Positions 34,778-43,964 of a DNA stretch of 64,000 nt are shown here, piece by piece. Under the pieces are notes generated by a model. The model ran no database searches. It worked only from the letters and a program-made list of their open reading frames with translations, and was not told the DNA's origin. The stretch's first letter is position 1, and each line of letters starts with the position of its first letter. This DNA is from JAILLW01 sp045629045. GTDB lineage: Bacteria; Bacillota; Clostridia; Lachnospirales; Lachnospiraceae. Made by a program: the position numbers and the translations under genes. The stretch covers positions 1 to 64,000 of the forward strand of contig JAZQQM010000004.1 of NCBI GenBank assembly GCA_045629045.1. Direction: 5' to 3'.

Positions 34778-35889
34778 AAAAAGTATTAATTCTTGCAAAT
34801 TCATCTTCCGGTCTGTATGATTTCAGAAATGATTTGATTAAGTCCTTATTAACTGAACATGAAGTGGTGGTATCTTTGCCGGATGATATGAAGATCAGAG
34901 AACTTTCTGACGAAGGTGTCAGAATTGTACACACAGATATTAATCGTCGTGGGGTTAATCCAAAGGAAGATATTAAACTATATAAAGAGTATAAGAAACT
35001 TATCAAATCAGAAAAACCTGATATGATATTGACTTATACCATTAAACCCAATATATATGGTGGATACGCTGCAAGAAGACTTAAGGTACCGTATATAAGT
35101 ACGATTACCGGACTTGGCTCGGCTTTCCAAAAGGAAGGCATATTCAAAAAGTTGATTGTTATCATGTACAGGACAGCATTTAAGAGAGCTTCCTGTGTGT
35201 TCTTTCAGAATTCCGAGAATATGAGAATTTTCAGGGAATGTGGTATTACCAAAGACTCTATACAGACAGTTCTTGTAAACGGTTCGGGTGTGGATTTTGC
35301 TATGCACAGTGTCCTTGAGTATCCTGATGAAACTAATGGGGTACAACTTCTTTATGTGGGCCGTAATATGAAAGAAAAAGGCACGGATGAACTTCTTGAG
35401 GCGGCAAAGTATTTTGGCGAACATAAGAATCTTTATCATGATAAGATTACTTTTAAACTCCTTGGATATTCAGATGAAAATTATGATGAAATTCTAAAAG
35501 AATATGAGAATAAGGGATATATAGTTACACATCCTTTTGATACGGACGTAACGAAACATCTTAAGGAGTGTAGCGGGGTTATTCTTCCTACTTATCACGA
35601 GGGAATGAGCAATGTCCTGCAGGAAGCGGCCGCAACGGGAAGACCGGTCATTGCAACCAATATTCCGGGATGTCGTGAGATTTTTGAGGATAATGTTACG
35701 GGAATCGGCTGCGAACCCAGATCGGCATTAAGCTTGATTGAAGCGGTGAACAGATTTGTTGCCATGTCGCGTAACGAGAGAATTGAAATGGGCCTTAGGG
35801 GACGTGCTAAGGTCGAAAATGAGTTTGACAGAAAAAAGATAACGGAAGCATATATTAACGTTATTAAGAAAATTGAGGATAGTAAATAA
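34774..35889 (+). CDS. GT4 glycosyltransferase, PglA-like
   Basis: This 371-residue cytoplasmic GT-B enzyme resembles PglA and related GT4 transferases that add a HexNAc to an undecaprenyl-linked first sugar. The N-terminal domain has LILANSSSGLYDFRNDL, TYTIKPNIYGGYAA and ITGLGSAF. The C-terminal nucleotide-binding domain has LYVGRNMKEKGTDELLEA and the E-x7-E motif in HEGMSNVLQEAAATGRPVIATN. It overlaps the ATP-grasp gene by four bases and the next gene by one. As it follows the initiating PglC-type enzyme it is a good candidate for adding the second sugar. Donor identity is inferred from similarity only. Confidence 0.87.
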   Translation: MKKVLILANSSSGLYDFRNDLIKSLLTEHEVVVSLPDDMKIRELSDEGVRIVHTDINRRGVNPKEDIKLYKEYKKLIKSEKPDMILTYTIKPNIYGGYAARRLKVPYISTITGLGSAFQKEGIFKKLIVIMYRTAFKRASCVFFQNSENMRIFRECGITKDSIQTVLVNGSGVDFAMHSVLEYPDETNGVQLLYVGRNMKEKGTDELLEAAKYFGEHKNLYHDKITFKLLGYSDENYDEILKEYENKGYIVTHPFDTDVTKHLKECSGVILPTYHEGMSNVLQEAAATGRPVIATNIPGCREIFEDNVTGIGCEPRSALSLIEAVNRFVAMSRNERIEMGLRGRAKVENEFDRKKITEAYINVIKKIEDSK

Positions 35890-37319
35890 TGTCGCAGTTT
35901 ATAGAAAAGAACCGAAAAAGGATATTTTATCTAATATTGGTGCTTACTTATTTGTGCATATTTGCATATATTTTTCTGACACCATATCTTTCCGATGATT
36001 ATATATATATGGCTGAGCTTAGAGATAACGGGACCGGTAGTATCGGTGATGTATTCAGATTAGCTTTCACGGAATATTTTCAGCATGGCGGAAGACTGGT
36101 TCACTATACAAATTTCAGACTGTTTCTTTTTGCACCCTCAAAGCATGTTTATGATTTTGTAGGAAGTATATACTTTGTAATACTCGGAATGTTGGTATAT
36201 GCCAATGTAGACGGTAAGAAAAAGTATGATATCGGTGTTTTAATAGCAGCCTTTCTGGGTATATGGATTTTTGCAGTGAGACCCGGTCAGACAATATTGC
36301 AGATAACAGGCGGAGCGGTATATCTTTTAGCGACGGTTTATATAATCGGTTCAATTACATATTACAGACACTTATTAAAGAGGGAAAGTATTAAAAATCC
36401 GATAGCGGCTTCGGTTATAATGTTTATTCTTGCTTTGTTTGCGGGAAACTCTTCGGAAAATAATTCTGCTGCTGTTATATTAATGTACTTGATTATTACA
36501 ATAACCGAGTACTGTGTTATTAGGAAGAACTCCCCCGATTCGAATCTGCCGATTAAATCCTTTGTAAAACCATATATGATAACTGCTTTTGCAGGCTATA
36601 TTATCGGATACGGAATTTTGATTTTAAGCCCCGGAGCCTGGAACAGAGTTGATTTTGCTTCTGATGATAATTATGAAGGTATTTTGGGAATGCTTTCACA
36701 TATTTATAAAATTACGGTAGCCTTAAAGGAATTATTCCTTCCGCTTTTGATAGTTGTGGGCGTTCTGCTAACGATACTTGTAATAGCCGGTAAATTCAGA
36801 AGCTTTGCGGATATTATACGAAATACGTCGGTGTTGTATTTAATAGTCTTTTTTGCGGGCAGTTATGCGCTATTTATAATCAGCATTCCTGAGTACAGGG
36901 TATTCTTTGGAGCATCGATTTTCCTTATTGTTGCGATTATACAACTGCTTCAGGACGTAGCCACGGTAGCCGCAGATATGTCATTACCCAAGGCGGGAAG
37001 TATTCTTAAATATGCTATTGTTGTAAGTTTGTGTATTGTATTTACATTTACTTATATGGAAAATCTTGTTAATCTGGCACGTATTAATCGCGAGAAGAAG
37101 GAGCAGGTAGAAATAATAGAAAACGCAGTAAGCTCCGGTAATACGGAATATGTTGAAATTCCACAGCTTCACGAACCCTTTGATAATAAGTATACTATGG
37201 CATATTATCCTCAGCTTAATCAGGATCCGAATTTCTGGTTGAATATTTATTATGAAAGCTGGTTCTGCGTTGACCAAATAAGCGCTGTTCCAAGAGACGT
37301 CTGGGATGAAAATCATTAG
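35889..37319 (+). CDS. DUF6056-like GT-C membrane protein
   Basis: This 476-residue protein has about 11 transmembrane helices. The first outside loop carries TPYLSDDYIYM (acidic pair D36-D37), then GGRLVHYTNFRLFLF, and later SPGAWNRVDF, a set shared with DUF6056 proteins. The acidic pair after helix 1 is the usual GT-C catalytic position. It is coupled to the PglA-like gene by a one-base overlap. A promoter for the next genes lies across its stop codon. It likely acts on the outer face with a polyprenyl-phosphate sugar. A related protein is encoded at 56587. Confidence 0.68.
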   Translation: MSQFIEKNRKRIFYLILVLTYLCIFAYIFLTPYLSDDYIYMAELRDNGTGSIGDVFRLAFTEYFQHGGRLVHYTNFRLFLFAPSKHVYDFVGSIYFVILGMLVYANVDGKKKYDIGVLIAAFLGIWIFAVRPGQTILQITGGAVYLLATVYIIGSITYYRHLLKRESIKNPIAASVIMFILALFAGNSSENNSAAVILMYLIITITEYCVIRKNSPDSNLPIKSFVKPYMITAFAGYIIGYGILILSPGAWNRVDFASDDNYEGILGMLSHIYKITVALKELFLPLLIVVGVLLTILVIAGKFRSFADIIRNTSVLYLIVFFAGSYALFIISIPEYRVFFGASIFLIVAIIQLLQDVATVAADMSLPKAGSILKYAIVVSLCIVFTFTYMENLVNLARINREKKEQVEIIENAVSSGNTEYVEIPQLHEPFDNKYTMAYYPQLNQDPNFWLNIYYESWFCVDQISAVPRDVWDENH

Positions 37320-37325
37320 CAAATG

Positions 37326-37334
37326 TGGTATAAT
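37326..37334 (+). promoter_or_regulatory. extended -10 promoter before the tviB-like gene
   Basis: TGGTATAAT is an extended -10 element with a perfect TATAAT at 37329-37334, seven bases after the previous stop. No good -35 is seen. Transcription would start near 37341, upstream of the AAGGAG ribosome site of the dehydrogenase gene, and excludes the in-frame start at 37343. Confidence 0.55.
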
Positions 37335-37372
37335 ATTACGATTTGAATGACTCTATTAAGGAGACTAAATAT

Positions 37373-38689
37373 ATGGGTTTATATGAAGATATTGTTGCAG
37401 GAAAAGAAAAGCTTTCACTCGTTGGCTTAGGTTATGTAGGAATGCCCATTGCGGTTGCCTTTGCCAAAAAGATTAATGTAGTAGGCTTTGATCTTAATGA
37501 AGCTAAAATCAATCTTTATAAGAATGGTATTGATCCTACCAACGAAGTCGGAAATGATGTTATTAAGAATACTAAGGTGGATTTTACAGCGGATCCGACG
37601 AAATTGCGTGAAGCAAAGTTCCATATCGTTGCTGTTCCTACACCTGTAAATAATGACCACACACCTGATTTAACACCTGTTGAGGGTGCATCGAGGATTT
37701 TAGGTCAGAACTTAACCAGGGGCTCTGTTGTTGTATTTGAGTCCACAGTATATCCGGGAGTTACAGAGGATGTATGTGTTCCTATTCTTGAGAAGGAATC
37801 CGGCCTTAAGTGCGGCGTGGATTTTAAGATTGGTTATTCTCCCGAGAGAATTAATCCCGGTGATAAAGTTCACAGATTAGAGACTATTACCAAGATCGTT
37901 TCAGGTATGGATGAAGAGACGCTTGATACTGTTGCCAAAGTGTATGAACTTGTTGTAGAAGCAGGTGTATACAGAGCGGACAGTATTAAGGTTGCGGAAG
38001 CTGCCAAGGTAATTGAGAATTCTCAAAGAGATATTAATATAGCTTTTATGAATGAACTTTCAATAATCTTTAACAAGATGGGAATTGATACAAAGTCGGT
38101 TCTTGAGGCAGCAGGTACCAAGTGGAATTTCCTTAAGTTTGCTCCCGGTCTTGTAGGCGGTCACTGTATCGGTGTTGACCCCTATTACTTAACATACAAG
38201 GCCGAAGAGCTGGGTTATCATAGCCAGATTATTCTTTCGGGCCGTAGAATTAACGATGATATGGGTAAGTATGTTGCCGAGTCACTTGTTAAGAATCTTA
38301 TTAAAGCCAATATCCCTGTTCAGGGTGCCAAGATAGCAATTCTCGGATTTACCTTTAAGGAAAACTGTCCTGATACCCGTAATACCAAGGTTATTGATAT
38401 ATATAACGAATTAGCTGAATATGGGATTACTCCTATTGTAGTTGATCCTGCTGCAGATGCAGATGAAGCTAAGCGTTTATATGGAATTGAATTCCAGACT
38501 ATGGATGATGTTAAGAACATGGATGCTGTTGTAATGGCTGTTGCACATACACAGTTCCTGGATTTTAAGAAGTCAGACATCAGCGGATTCTTTAACCCTT
38601 CTCATTCCAAGAAAGTATTTATGGATATTAAGGGATTATTCGACCGTAAGGAATTCGATACAGAAGACTATATTTATTGGAGACTATAA
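37373..38689 (+). CDS. tviB: UDP-N-acetylhexosamine 6-dehydrogenase, TviB-like
   Basis: This protein of about 438 residues oxidises C6 of UDP-GlcNAc or UDP-GalNAc to the uronic acid with two NAD+. The N-terminal NAD motif GLGYVGMP is at 18-25, VAVPTPVNNDHTPDL marks the family, and the catalytic Cys in GGHCIGVDPYYL is residue 265. ILGFTFKENCPDTRNTK is the C-terminal UDP-binding block. I start at 37373, where AAGGAG is well placed, and not at 37343. The epimerase gene that follows overlaps it by one base. The pair resembles TviB/TviC and WbpO/WbpP, which make UDP-GalNAcA. Which hexosamine is the first substrate depends on the order of the two steps. Confidence 0.92.
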   Translation: MGLYEDIVAGKEKLSLVGLGYVGMPIAVAFAKKINVVGFDLNEAKINLYKNGIDPTNEVGNDVIKNTKVDFTADPTKLREAKFHIVAVPTPVNNDHTPDLTPVEGASRILGQNLTRGSVVVFESTVYPGVTEDVCVPILEKESGLKCGVDFKIGYSPERINPGDKVHRLETITKIVSGMDEETLDTVAKVYELVVEAGVYRADSIKVAEAAKVIENSQRDINIAFMNELSIIFNKMGIDTKSVLEAAGTKWNFLKFAPGLVGGHCIGVDPYYLTYKAEELGYHSQIILSGRRINDDMGKYVAESLVKNLIKANIPVQGAKIAILGFTFKENCPDTRNTKVIDIYNELAEYGITPIVVDPAADADEAKRLYGIEFQTMDDVKNMDAVVMAVAHTQFLDFKKSDISGFFNPSHSKKVFMDIKGLFDRKEFDTEDYIYWRL

Positions 38690-39663
38690 TGAGTTACAAA
38701 GATATCAAATTTCCCGAAAACAGTGTTTTTCTTGTTACGGGAGGAGCCGGATTTATCGGCTCAAATATATGTGAAGCAATACTGAATTTAGGATATACCG
38801 TAAGATGTCTTGATAATCTTTCTACAGGCAAAAGAGAGAATATTGAGCCTTTTATGAGTAATCCAAAATTTACTTTTTTAGAATACGATATTCGTAATCT
38901 GGATCAGTGTATGGAAGCAACCAAAGGCGTAGATTATGTTCTTAATGAAGCTGCATGGGGCTCCGTTCCACGTTCCATCGAAATGCCGCTTTTGTATGAA
39001 GAAATTAATATAAGAGGCACTCTTAATATGATGGAAGCGTCCCGTCAGAACGGTGTTAAGAAGTTCGTATATGCTTCTTCATCTTCTGTTTATGGGGATC
39101 ATCCCGTACTTCCCAAGAAGGAAGGCGCCGAAGGAAAGCTCCTTAGTCCATACGCTTTGACAAAGCGTGTCGATGAGGAATACGGAAGACTTTATAAGGG
39201 TTTATATGGTCTTGATACATACGGCCTTAGATATTTTAACGTGTTCGGACGCAGACAAGACCCTGATGGAGCTTATGCTGCTGTTATTCCTAAGTTTATC
39301 AAACAGCTTAAGAATGGTGAGGTTCCTACTATTAACGGTGACGGACGTCAGTCAAGAGATTTTACTTATGTGGAGAATGTAGTTGAGGCTAACCTTAAAG
39401 CATGTCTTGCATCTTCCGAAGCAGGCGGTGAAGCCTTTAATATAGGTGCCGGCGGAAGAGAGTACCTGATAGATGTATATAATGATATTTGCGATGCATT
39501 GGGGGTTAAGGTTGAACCAATATTCGGACCTCCTCGTAAGGGAGACATCAGAGACTCGAACGCAGATATTTCCAAAGCGCGTGAATTACTTGGATATGAT
39601 CCGGAGTATGATTTTGCCAAGGGCATTAAGCTTGCAATTGACTGGTATATGGAGAATCTATGA
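38689..39663 (+). CDS. tviC: UDP-N-acetylhexosamine 4-epimerase, TviC/WbpP-like
   Basis: This 324-residue extended short-chain dehydrogenase/reductase interconverts UDP-GlcNAc/GalNAc or their uronic acids at C4. VTGGAGFIGSN (GxxGxxG at 18-24) binds NAD. AAWGSVPRSIEMP and ASSSSVYGD follow, with the active-site pair Y155 and K159 in SPYALTKR. RYFNVFGRRQDPDGAYAAVIP is strongly typical of WbpP/TviC/WbgU. I start at the ATG at 38689, which overlaps the stop of the dehydrogenase gene (TAATG) behind GGAG. Together the two enzymes supply a uronic amino sugar, probably UDP-GalNAcA, to the glycan. Confidence 0.92.
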   Translation: MSYKDIKFPENSVFLVTGGAGFIGSNICEAILNLGYTVRCLDNLSTGKRENIEPFMSNPKFTFLEYDIRNLDQCMEATKGVDYVLNEAAWGSVPRSIEMPLLYEEINIRGTLNMMEASRQNGVKKFVYASSSSVYGDHPVLPKKEGAEGKLLSPYALTKRVDEEYGRLYKGLYGLDTYGLRYFNVFGRRQDPDGAYAAVIPKFIKQLKNGEVPTINGDGRQSRDFTYVENVVEANLKACLASSEAGGEAFNIGAGGREYLIDVYNDICDALGVKVEPIFGPPRKGDIRDSNADISKARELLGYDPEYDFAKGIKLAIDWYMENL

Positions 39664-40928
39664 GTACATTAAAAGCAAGATTCGTTTCGATAGTAAATAG
39701 ATGCTATATAGAAGTGCTAATTATAGCTTTTTTGCTTTATAGATTACTTATCACGCTAAATGATACACTTTGTGGATACGTTTCCTTATGGTATGCGCTT
39801 GACTATTCTTATGGATTTGGTTCGCGGTTATTAATTGGTACTATTCTACGACTTTTGAATCGGGGAGGGTACATACAAGAGGAATTCGCATATGCATTTG
39901 TTATTATCGCAAACATCCTTTTATGTGTAATTTTAGGCATACTTCTTGGTAAAGTGCTACGTAAGGCCCTGACATATGGCAATGATGTTTTTTTTGCAGT
40001 GTCAGCGTTGGTTGTATTGTATTTGGCCTCACCGGCTAACCCTGAGTATTTGTGGAACGGAGCCAATTTAGGAAGACTCGATACCTTTTTGATAATTAAT
40101 ATGATGATTATCATATTAATTTCATTTAAAGTAAAGAACAGAGTTATCAGATACATAAGTTTTTTGTCAATTGCATTGATTAGCATATTGATACATCAGA
40201 TTTATTTCTTTCTTTTCTTTCCGTCTTTACTTGTGATTTATATTTGCGACACATGGAAGTATGGAGTAGATGAAAAGGATAAAAAGCAGTACCTGATTGC
40301 AATAGGATCTGTAACTGTAATATTTCTGGCATTTTGCTTTATGCAGTTTTGCTCCGGGGTTTATTATGATGATCTTGATAAATTATATAATGATCTTTGT
40401 GCATCAACCTCTGTATATGTTGATATAGCTCCTTTAAAAGCTGAATATTTTTGGTCAATTAAAGATCACTTTGTTACCAATATGCTTCCTGATATGAAGG
40501 AGCGATTACGATTTGCACCGCTTACAGTTATTATGTTGGCGCCAATGTGGGTAATATATACTAAAATATGGAATATGGTAATAAAGTCCGCAAAGGACAG
40601 AGTTCAAAAGTGGAAATATATTTTGATTCGATTGACATATATATTATATATTCCCGTATTTGCTCTGATGAATGATTACGGAAGATGGTTTGCAGCATTA
40701 TTTATTATGATGCTAATGAATCTGTTGGTTCTTATATTTAATAAGGATGAACTTGTAGTTGATGCAGTTGCAAAATGTGGTGCTTTTTTTAAGAAGTATC
40801 CGATAGTTCCGTTGATGATAATAGTATATATTGCCGGTTTTGAAAAGTTTTGGGCTTTGCATTGGATTCAAGAGGTACAAGATTTCTTCTATGCATCGTA
40901 TGATTTATTTGCGATGTTCTTTAGGTGA
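39660..40928 (+). CDS. polytopic membrane protein, possible GT-C
   Basis: This 422-residue protein has about ten transmembrane helices. After helix 1 it carries WYALDYSYGFGSRLLIGTILRLL, a D-x-GF-x-R-LIG pattern that I have seen in membrane proteins of bacterial surface-glycan clusters but cannot name. Acidic residues after helix 1 would fit a GT-C enzyme. It overlaps the epimerase gene by four bases (ATGA). It could also be a polymerase, but no Wzy motif is visible. Function is unknown. Confidence 0.6.
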   Translation: MSTLKARFVSIVNRCYIEVLIIAFLLYRLLITLNDTLCGYVSLWYALDYSYGFGSRLLIGTILRLLNRGGYIQEEFAYAFVIIANILLCVILGILLGKVLRKALTYGNDVFFAVSALVVLYLASPANPEYLWNGANLGRLDTFLIINMMIIILISFKVKNRVIRYISFLSIALISILIHQIYFFLFFPSLLVIYICDTWKYGVDEKDKKQYLIAIGSVTVIFLAFCFMQFCSGVYYDDLDKLYNDLCASTSVYVDIAPLKAEYFWSIKDHFVTNMLPDMKERLRFAPLTVIMLAPMWVIYTKIWNMVIKSAKDRVQKWKYILIRLTYILYIPVFALMNDYGRWFAALFIMMLMNLLVLIFNKDELVVDAVAKCGAFFKKYPIVPLMIIVYIAGFEKFWALHWIQEVQDFFYASYDLFAMFFR

Positions 40929-40934
40929 TAATTA

Positions 40935-41675
40935 TTGAAGATAGCAATTAGAATTGATGATATAACTGCAAACATGGATTGGCCGAAGTTCCTTAAATTT
41001 AAGGGACTTCTTGACGTTTATGGAATAAAGCCGTTAATAGGTGTAATTCCTGATAATATGGACACATCCCTTGACGGTAATCTTGACGGAGCACCTGAAA
41101 ACTTTTGGGAATATGTTAAAGAACTTAAAAATGACGGATATGTCATTTCTATGCACGGAATGAGCCATGTATATACCACGTCAAAGCCGGGATTGTTTCC
41201 CCTTAATAAGTTTAGCGAGTTTGCAGGACTTTCTTATGATGAACAGTTAGAGCTTCTTTCTTACGGTGTTGATATTTTTAACGAGCATGAATTGGATACT
41301 GATATTTTTATGGCTCCGGGGCACAGCTTCGACAGGAATACATTAATGGCTCTTAAAGAACTTGGATTTACGAAAATAACCGATGGATTTGGTAATAGGC
41401 CTTATGTGTACGATGGTATAACTTTTTATCCAATATCGGCTAACAGAAAAACTGTTCTAAAAAATAAATCAAAAAAAGGATTTACCACATTCGTTTACCA
41501 TATTAATACTATGAATGATGCTGATTTTGATTCTTTTGAAAAATTGCTTAAGGAATATGAAGTAGTTTCATATTCTGAGTATTTGAAACTGACACCGACA
41601 AAAAGAGGAGCATTGGGCCACTTTAAGGAAAAACTTATGGCTGATACGAAACGTGTTCTTGTATCTTTAAGATAA
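40935..41675 (+). CDS. DUF2334/polysaccharide-deacetylase-like protein
   Basis: This 246-residue protein resembles DUF2334-type members of the NodB/polysaccharide deacetylase superfamily. The metal-site pattern is present: RIDDIT near the N-terminus (paired Asp), SMHGMSHVY (HxxxH, about 75-83), and FMAPGHSFDRN (about 124-134). The start is a TTG at 40935 six bases after the previous stop, with AGGTG in front; no better start exists without losing the first Asp pair. There is no signal peptide, so it would act on a cytoplasmic sugar, for example on an N-acetyl group of an intermediate. The exact reaction is unknown. Confidence 0.75.
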   Translation: MKIAIRIDDITANMDWPKFLKFKGLLDVYGIKPLIGVIPDNMDTSLDGNLDGAPENFWEYVKELKNDGYVISMHGMSHVYTTSKPGLFPLNKFSEFAGLSYDEQLELLSYGVDIFNEHELDTDIFMAPGHSFDRNTLMALKELGFTKITDGFGNRPYVYDGITFYPISANRKTVLKNKSKKGFTTFVYHINTMNDADFDSFEKLLKEYEVVSYSEYLKLTPTKRGALGHFKEKLMADTKRVLVSLR

Positions 41676-41720
41676 GACTGAGAAAAGTTGCTTTAAAAGA
41701 TAATTGTTTGAGGATGATTA

Positions 41721-42890
41721 ATGATTAGGATCTTGCATGTTTTTGGACAACTTAATGTTGGCGGAGCAGAAAGCAGAATAATGGATTTATATCGAAATAT
41801 AGACAGAACTGAGATTCAGTTTGATTTCGTGGTTCATTCTACTGAACGGGGATTCTTCGAAGATGAAGTGGCATCCTTAGGCGGCAGGGTATTTAGAATA
41901 CCCAGATACAAAGTTGTTAATCAAATTGAATATGAGCGTGCCTGGAAAGAGTTTTTTCAAGAGCATAAAGACGAATTTAAGATGATCCAAGGTCATATGA
42001 CAAGCACGGCTTCAATCTATCTTCCGATAGCCAAATCGATGGGGGTAGGAGTTACTATAGCTCATGTACGTTCTGCAGGTGTGGATCCCGGTGTTAAGGG
42101 TGTTATGACCAGGCTACTTAGAGCTAATCTTGCTAAGAAAGCAGATTATCTATTTGCGTGCTCTGAGGCGGCTGCAATATCTGCATACGGCAAGAAGGCA
42201 TTTGAACAGGGAATGACAACATTTATTCCCAACGCTATAAACACTGAGCAGTTTAAGTTTAGTCAGGCCTTGAGAGAACAGGTTAGAGAAGAACTTGGAA
42301 TTTCGGATAAGTATGTGATAGGTCACGTGGGAAGATTCCATTATGCTAAGAATCATGAGTATTTACTTGGTATATTTAAGGAGATTTTAAATAAAAAAGA
42401 TGCCGGTGAAACAAAGCTTAATCCTGTTCTTTTACTGATTGGTGCAGGCCACAGAATGGATGAGATGAAGGAACTGGCTACGAAACTTCAGATAGACGAT
42501 AAAGTGCTGTTTATTGGTAATAAATCAGATGTTTACAGGTATTATAATGCAATGGACTGTTTCGTATATCCTTCAAGATATGAAGGTCTCCCGGGTACTG
42601 TTGTGGAAGCACAGGCCAGCGGCCTTAGATGTTTGATATCCGACAGAATATGTTATGAAGTATATGTTACCGATGCAATTATGGGGATGAATATAGATGC
42701 TCCTGAATGCATATGGGCTGATAAGACTTTAGAGTGTGAATTTAAGGCACCAAACGACAGAGAAAAATATGCCAAAATAGTAGCTGATGCAGGATTTGAT
42801 GTTAAAACACAGGCAGCTAAAATGATGCAGTTTTATAGAACCGGTGTGTTAGGAGCTCTTCAGGATGGAAATACAGAAACTGGTAAATAA
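41721..42890 (+). CDS. GT4 glycosyltransferase
   Basis: This 389-residue GT-B enzyme begins ILHVFGQLNVGGAESRIMDLYRN, the acceptor-side motif of EpsF-like GT4 transferases. The C-terminal domain shows IGHVGRFHYAKNHEYLL, LIGAG, and an E-x7-E-type motif in RYEGLPGTVVEAQASGLRCLIS. It adds a sugar from a nucleotide donor to the growing lipid-linked glycan on the cytoplasmic face. A GAGGATG ribosome site precedes the ATG after a 45-base gap. Its end overlaps the next gene by 26 bases. Specificity is unknown. Confidence 0.87.
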   Translation: MIRILHVFGQLNVGGAESRIMDLYRNIDRTEIQFDFVVHSTERGFFEDEVASLGGRVFRIPRYKVVNQIEYERAWKEFFQEHKDEFKMIQGHMTSTASIYLPIAKSMGVGVTIAHVRSAGVDPGVKGVMTRLLRANLAKKADYLFACSEAAAISAYGKKAFEQGMTTFIPNAINTEQFKFSQALREQVREELGISDKYVIGHVGRFHYAKNHEYLLGIFKEILNKKDAGETKLNPVLLLIGAGHRMDEMKELATKLQIDDKVLFIGNKSDVYRYYNAMDCFVYPSRYEGLPGTVVEAQASGLRCLISDRICYEVYVTDAIMGMNIDAPECIWADKTLECEFKAPNDREKYAKIVADAGFDVKTQAAKMMQFYRTGVLGALQDGNTETGK

Positions 42891-43953
42891 ATCCACCAAT
42901 TTAATGTTCAATTATCCTAAGATATCTACGGTACAAAAGGGTAAAAATCTTCTTAAGAAATGTCTTGGCAGAAGTGTTTATGTCCCCAATTGTATAGGAT
43001 GGCCCAATGGATTGTGTGCTCTTGGGTTAATTGAGCAGATAAAATCCAATTCTGATGTTGCACTAAAACGTCGTGATGCCAAGAACCTTATTTCATATTA
43101 TGAGACATGGATACGAAAAGGAATGAAGGTGTCTCGAGTTGAGGATTTTATCAGTGGTTATGTCTTAATGGAATTAATGGAATTGCTTGATGAACTCAAG
43201 ATAACGTATTCTGAGGACTTTGATAAGGCAGTTCATGTTATGTACGAGTATCTAAAAGGTGCACGCACAGATTCACAGGGTGCATTCGTATATAATCCAA
43301 ATCAAAAGGAAAATTATATTTTTGCAGACATGATAGGAATGGTATGTCCTTTCCTGGCAAAGTATGGTGCAAAGTATGATGATGCCCGGGCAGTTGACCT
43401 ATGCATGAAACAGATAGATTTGTTTATGGCCAATTCCCTTGATAATGTAAGTAAGCTGCCTTTTCATGTTTATGAGTATCATGATGATAAGACAGTTAAT
43501 CAGCTCGGACTTCTTGCCTGGGGAAGAGCGGTTGGATGGATAATGATGGGGTTATCAGGTGCAAGAAATGTACTTATGACTAATGAAGATAAGTTTAGCA
43601 ATGAGCTTAAATTATTAACCGAAAAGCTGATAGATTACGGAAATATATTAAAGCCGTACCAAAGAGAAGACGGTTTGTTTGGTTGGCATATTGTTGATAG
43701 AGAAGGTCCTTCTGATACCTCGGCAACTTCTATGATTCTTTATTCTCTTGTGGGAATAAAGGATGAGGGTTCAATCAAAGAAATTTTTGACAGTGCATTA
43801 TATGGATTATTAGCATATGTGGCTGAGGATGGAAATGTTTTTCAGGGTCAGGCAGAGTGTCTTGGAATTGGAATTCATCCCATGAAATTCGGCAGTTATC
43901 CATGGACTGTAGGCCCAACTTTGGCGTTACTATCGGTTTTGGATTCTAAATAA
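42865..43953 (+). CDS. GH88/GH105-like (unsaturated glycuronyl hydrolase fold) protein
   Basis: This 362-residue protein resembles the alpha6/alpha6 barrel of unsaturated rhamnogalacturonyl and glucuronyl hydrolases. VEDFISGYVLMELMEL (Asp94), NYIFADMIGMVCPFLAKYG (Asp155, likely the catalytic position) and LGLLAWGRAVGWIMMGL match the conserved blocks of that fold. It has no signal peptide, so it is cytoplasmic. The start lies 26 bases inside the GT4 gene with AGGAG in front. A degradative-type enzyme inside a synthesis cluster is odd; it might trim or edit uronic acid glycans, or be a divergent enzyme with a new role. The family call is moderately sure. Confidence 0.72.
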   Translation: MEIQKLVNKSTNLMFNYPKISTVQKGKNLLKKCLGRSVYVPNCIGWPNGLCALGLIEQIKSNSDVALKRRDAKNLISYYETWIRKGMKVSRVEDFISGYVLMELMELLDELKITYSEDFDKAVHVMYEYLKGARTDSQGAFVYNPNQKENYIFADMIGMVCPFLAKYGAKYDDARAVDLCMKQIDLFMANSLDNVSKLPFHVYEYHDDKTVNQLGLLAWGRAVGWIMMGLSGARNVLMTNEDKFSNELKLLTEKLIDYGNILKPYQREDGLFGWHIVDREGPSDTSATSMILYSLVGIKDEGSIKEIFDSALYGLLAYVAEDGNVFQGQAECLGIGIHPMKFGSYPWTVGPTLALLSVLDSK

Positions 43954-43964
43954 TAAGGAATACT

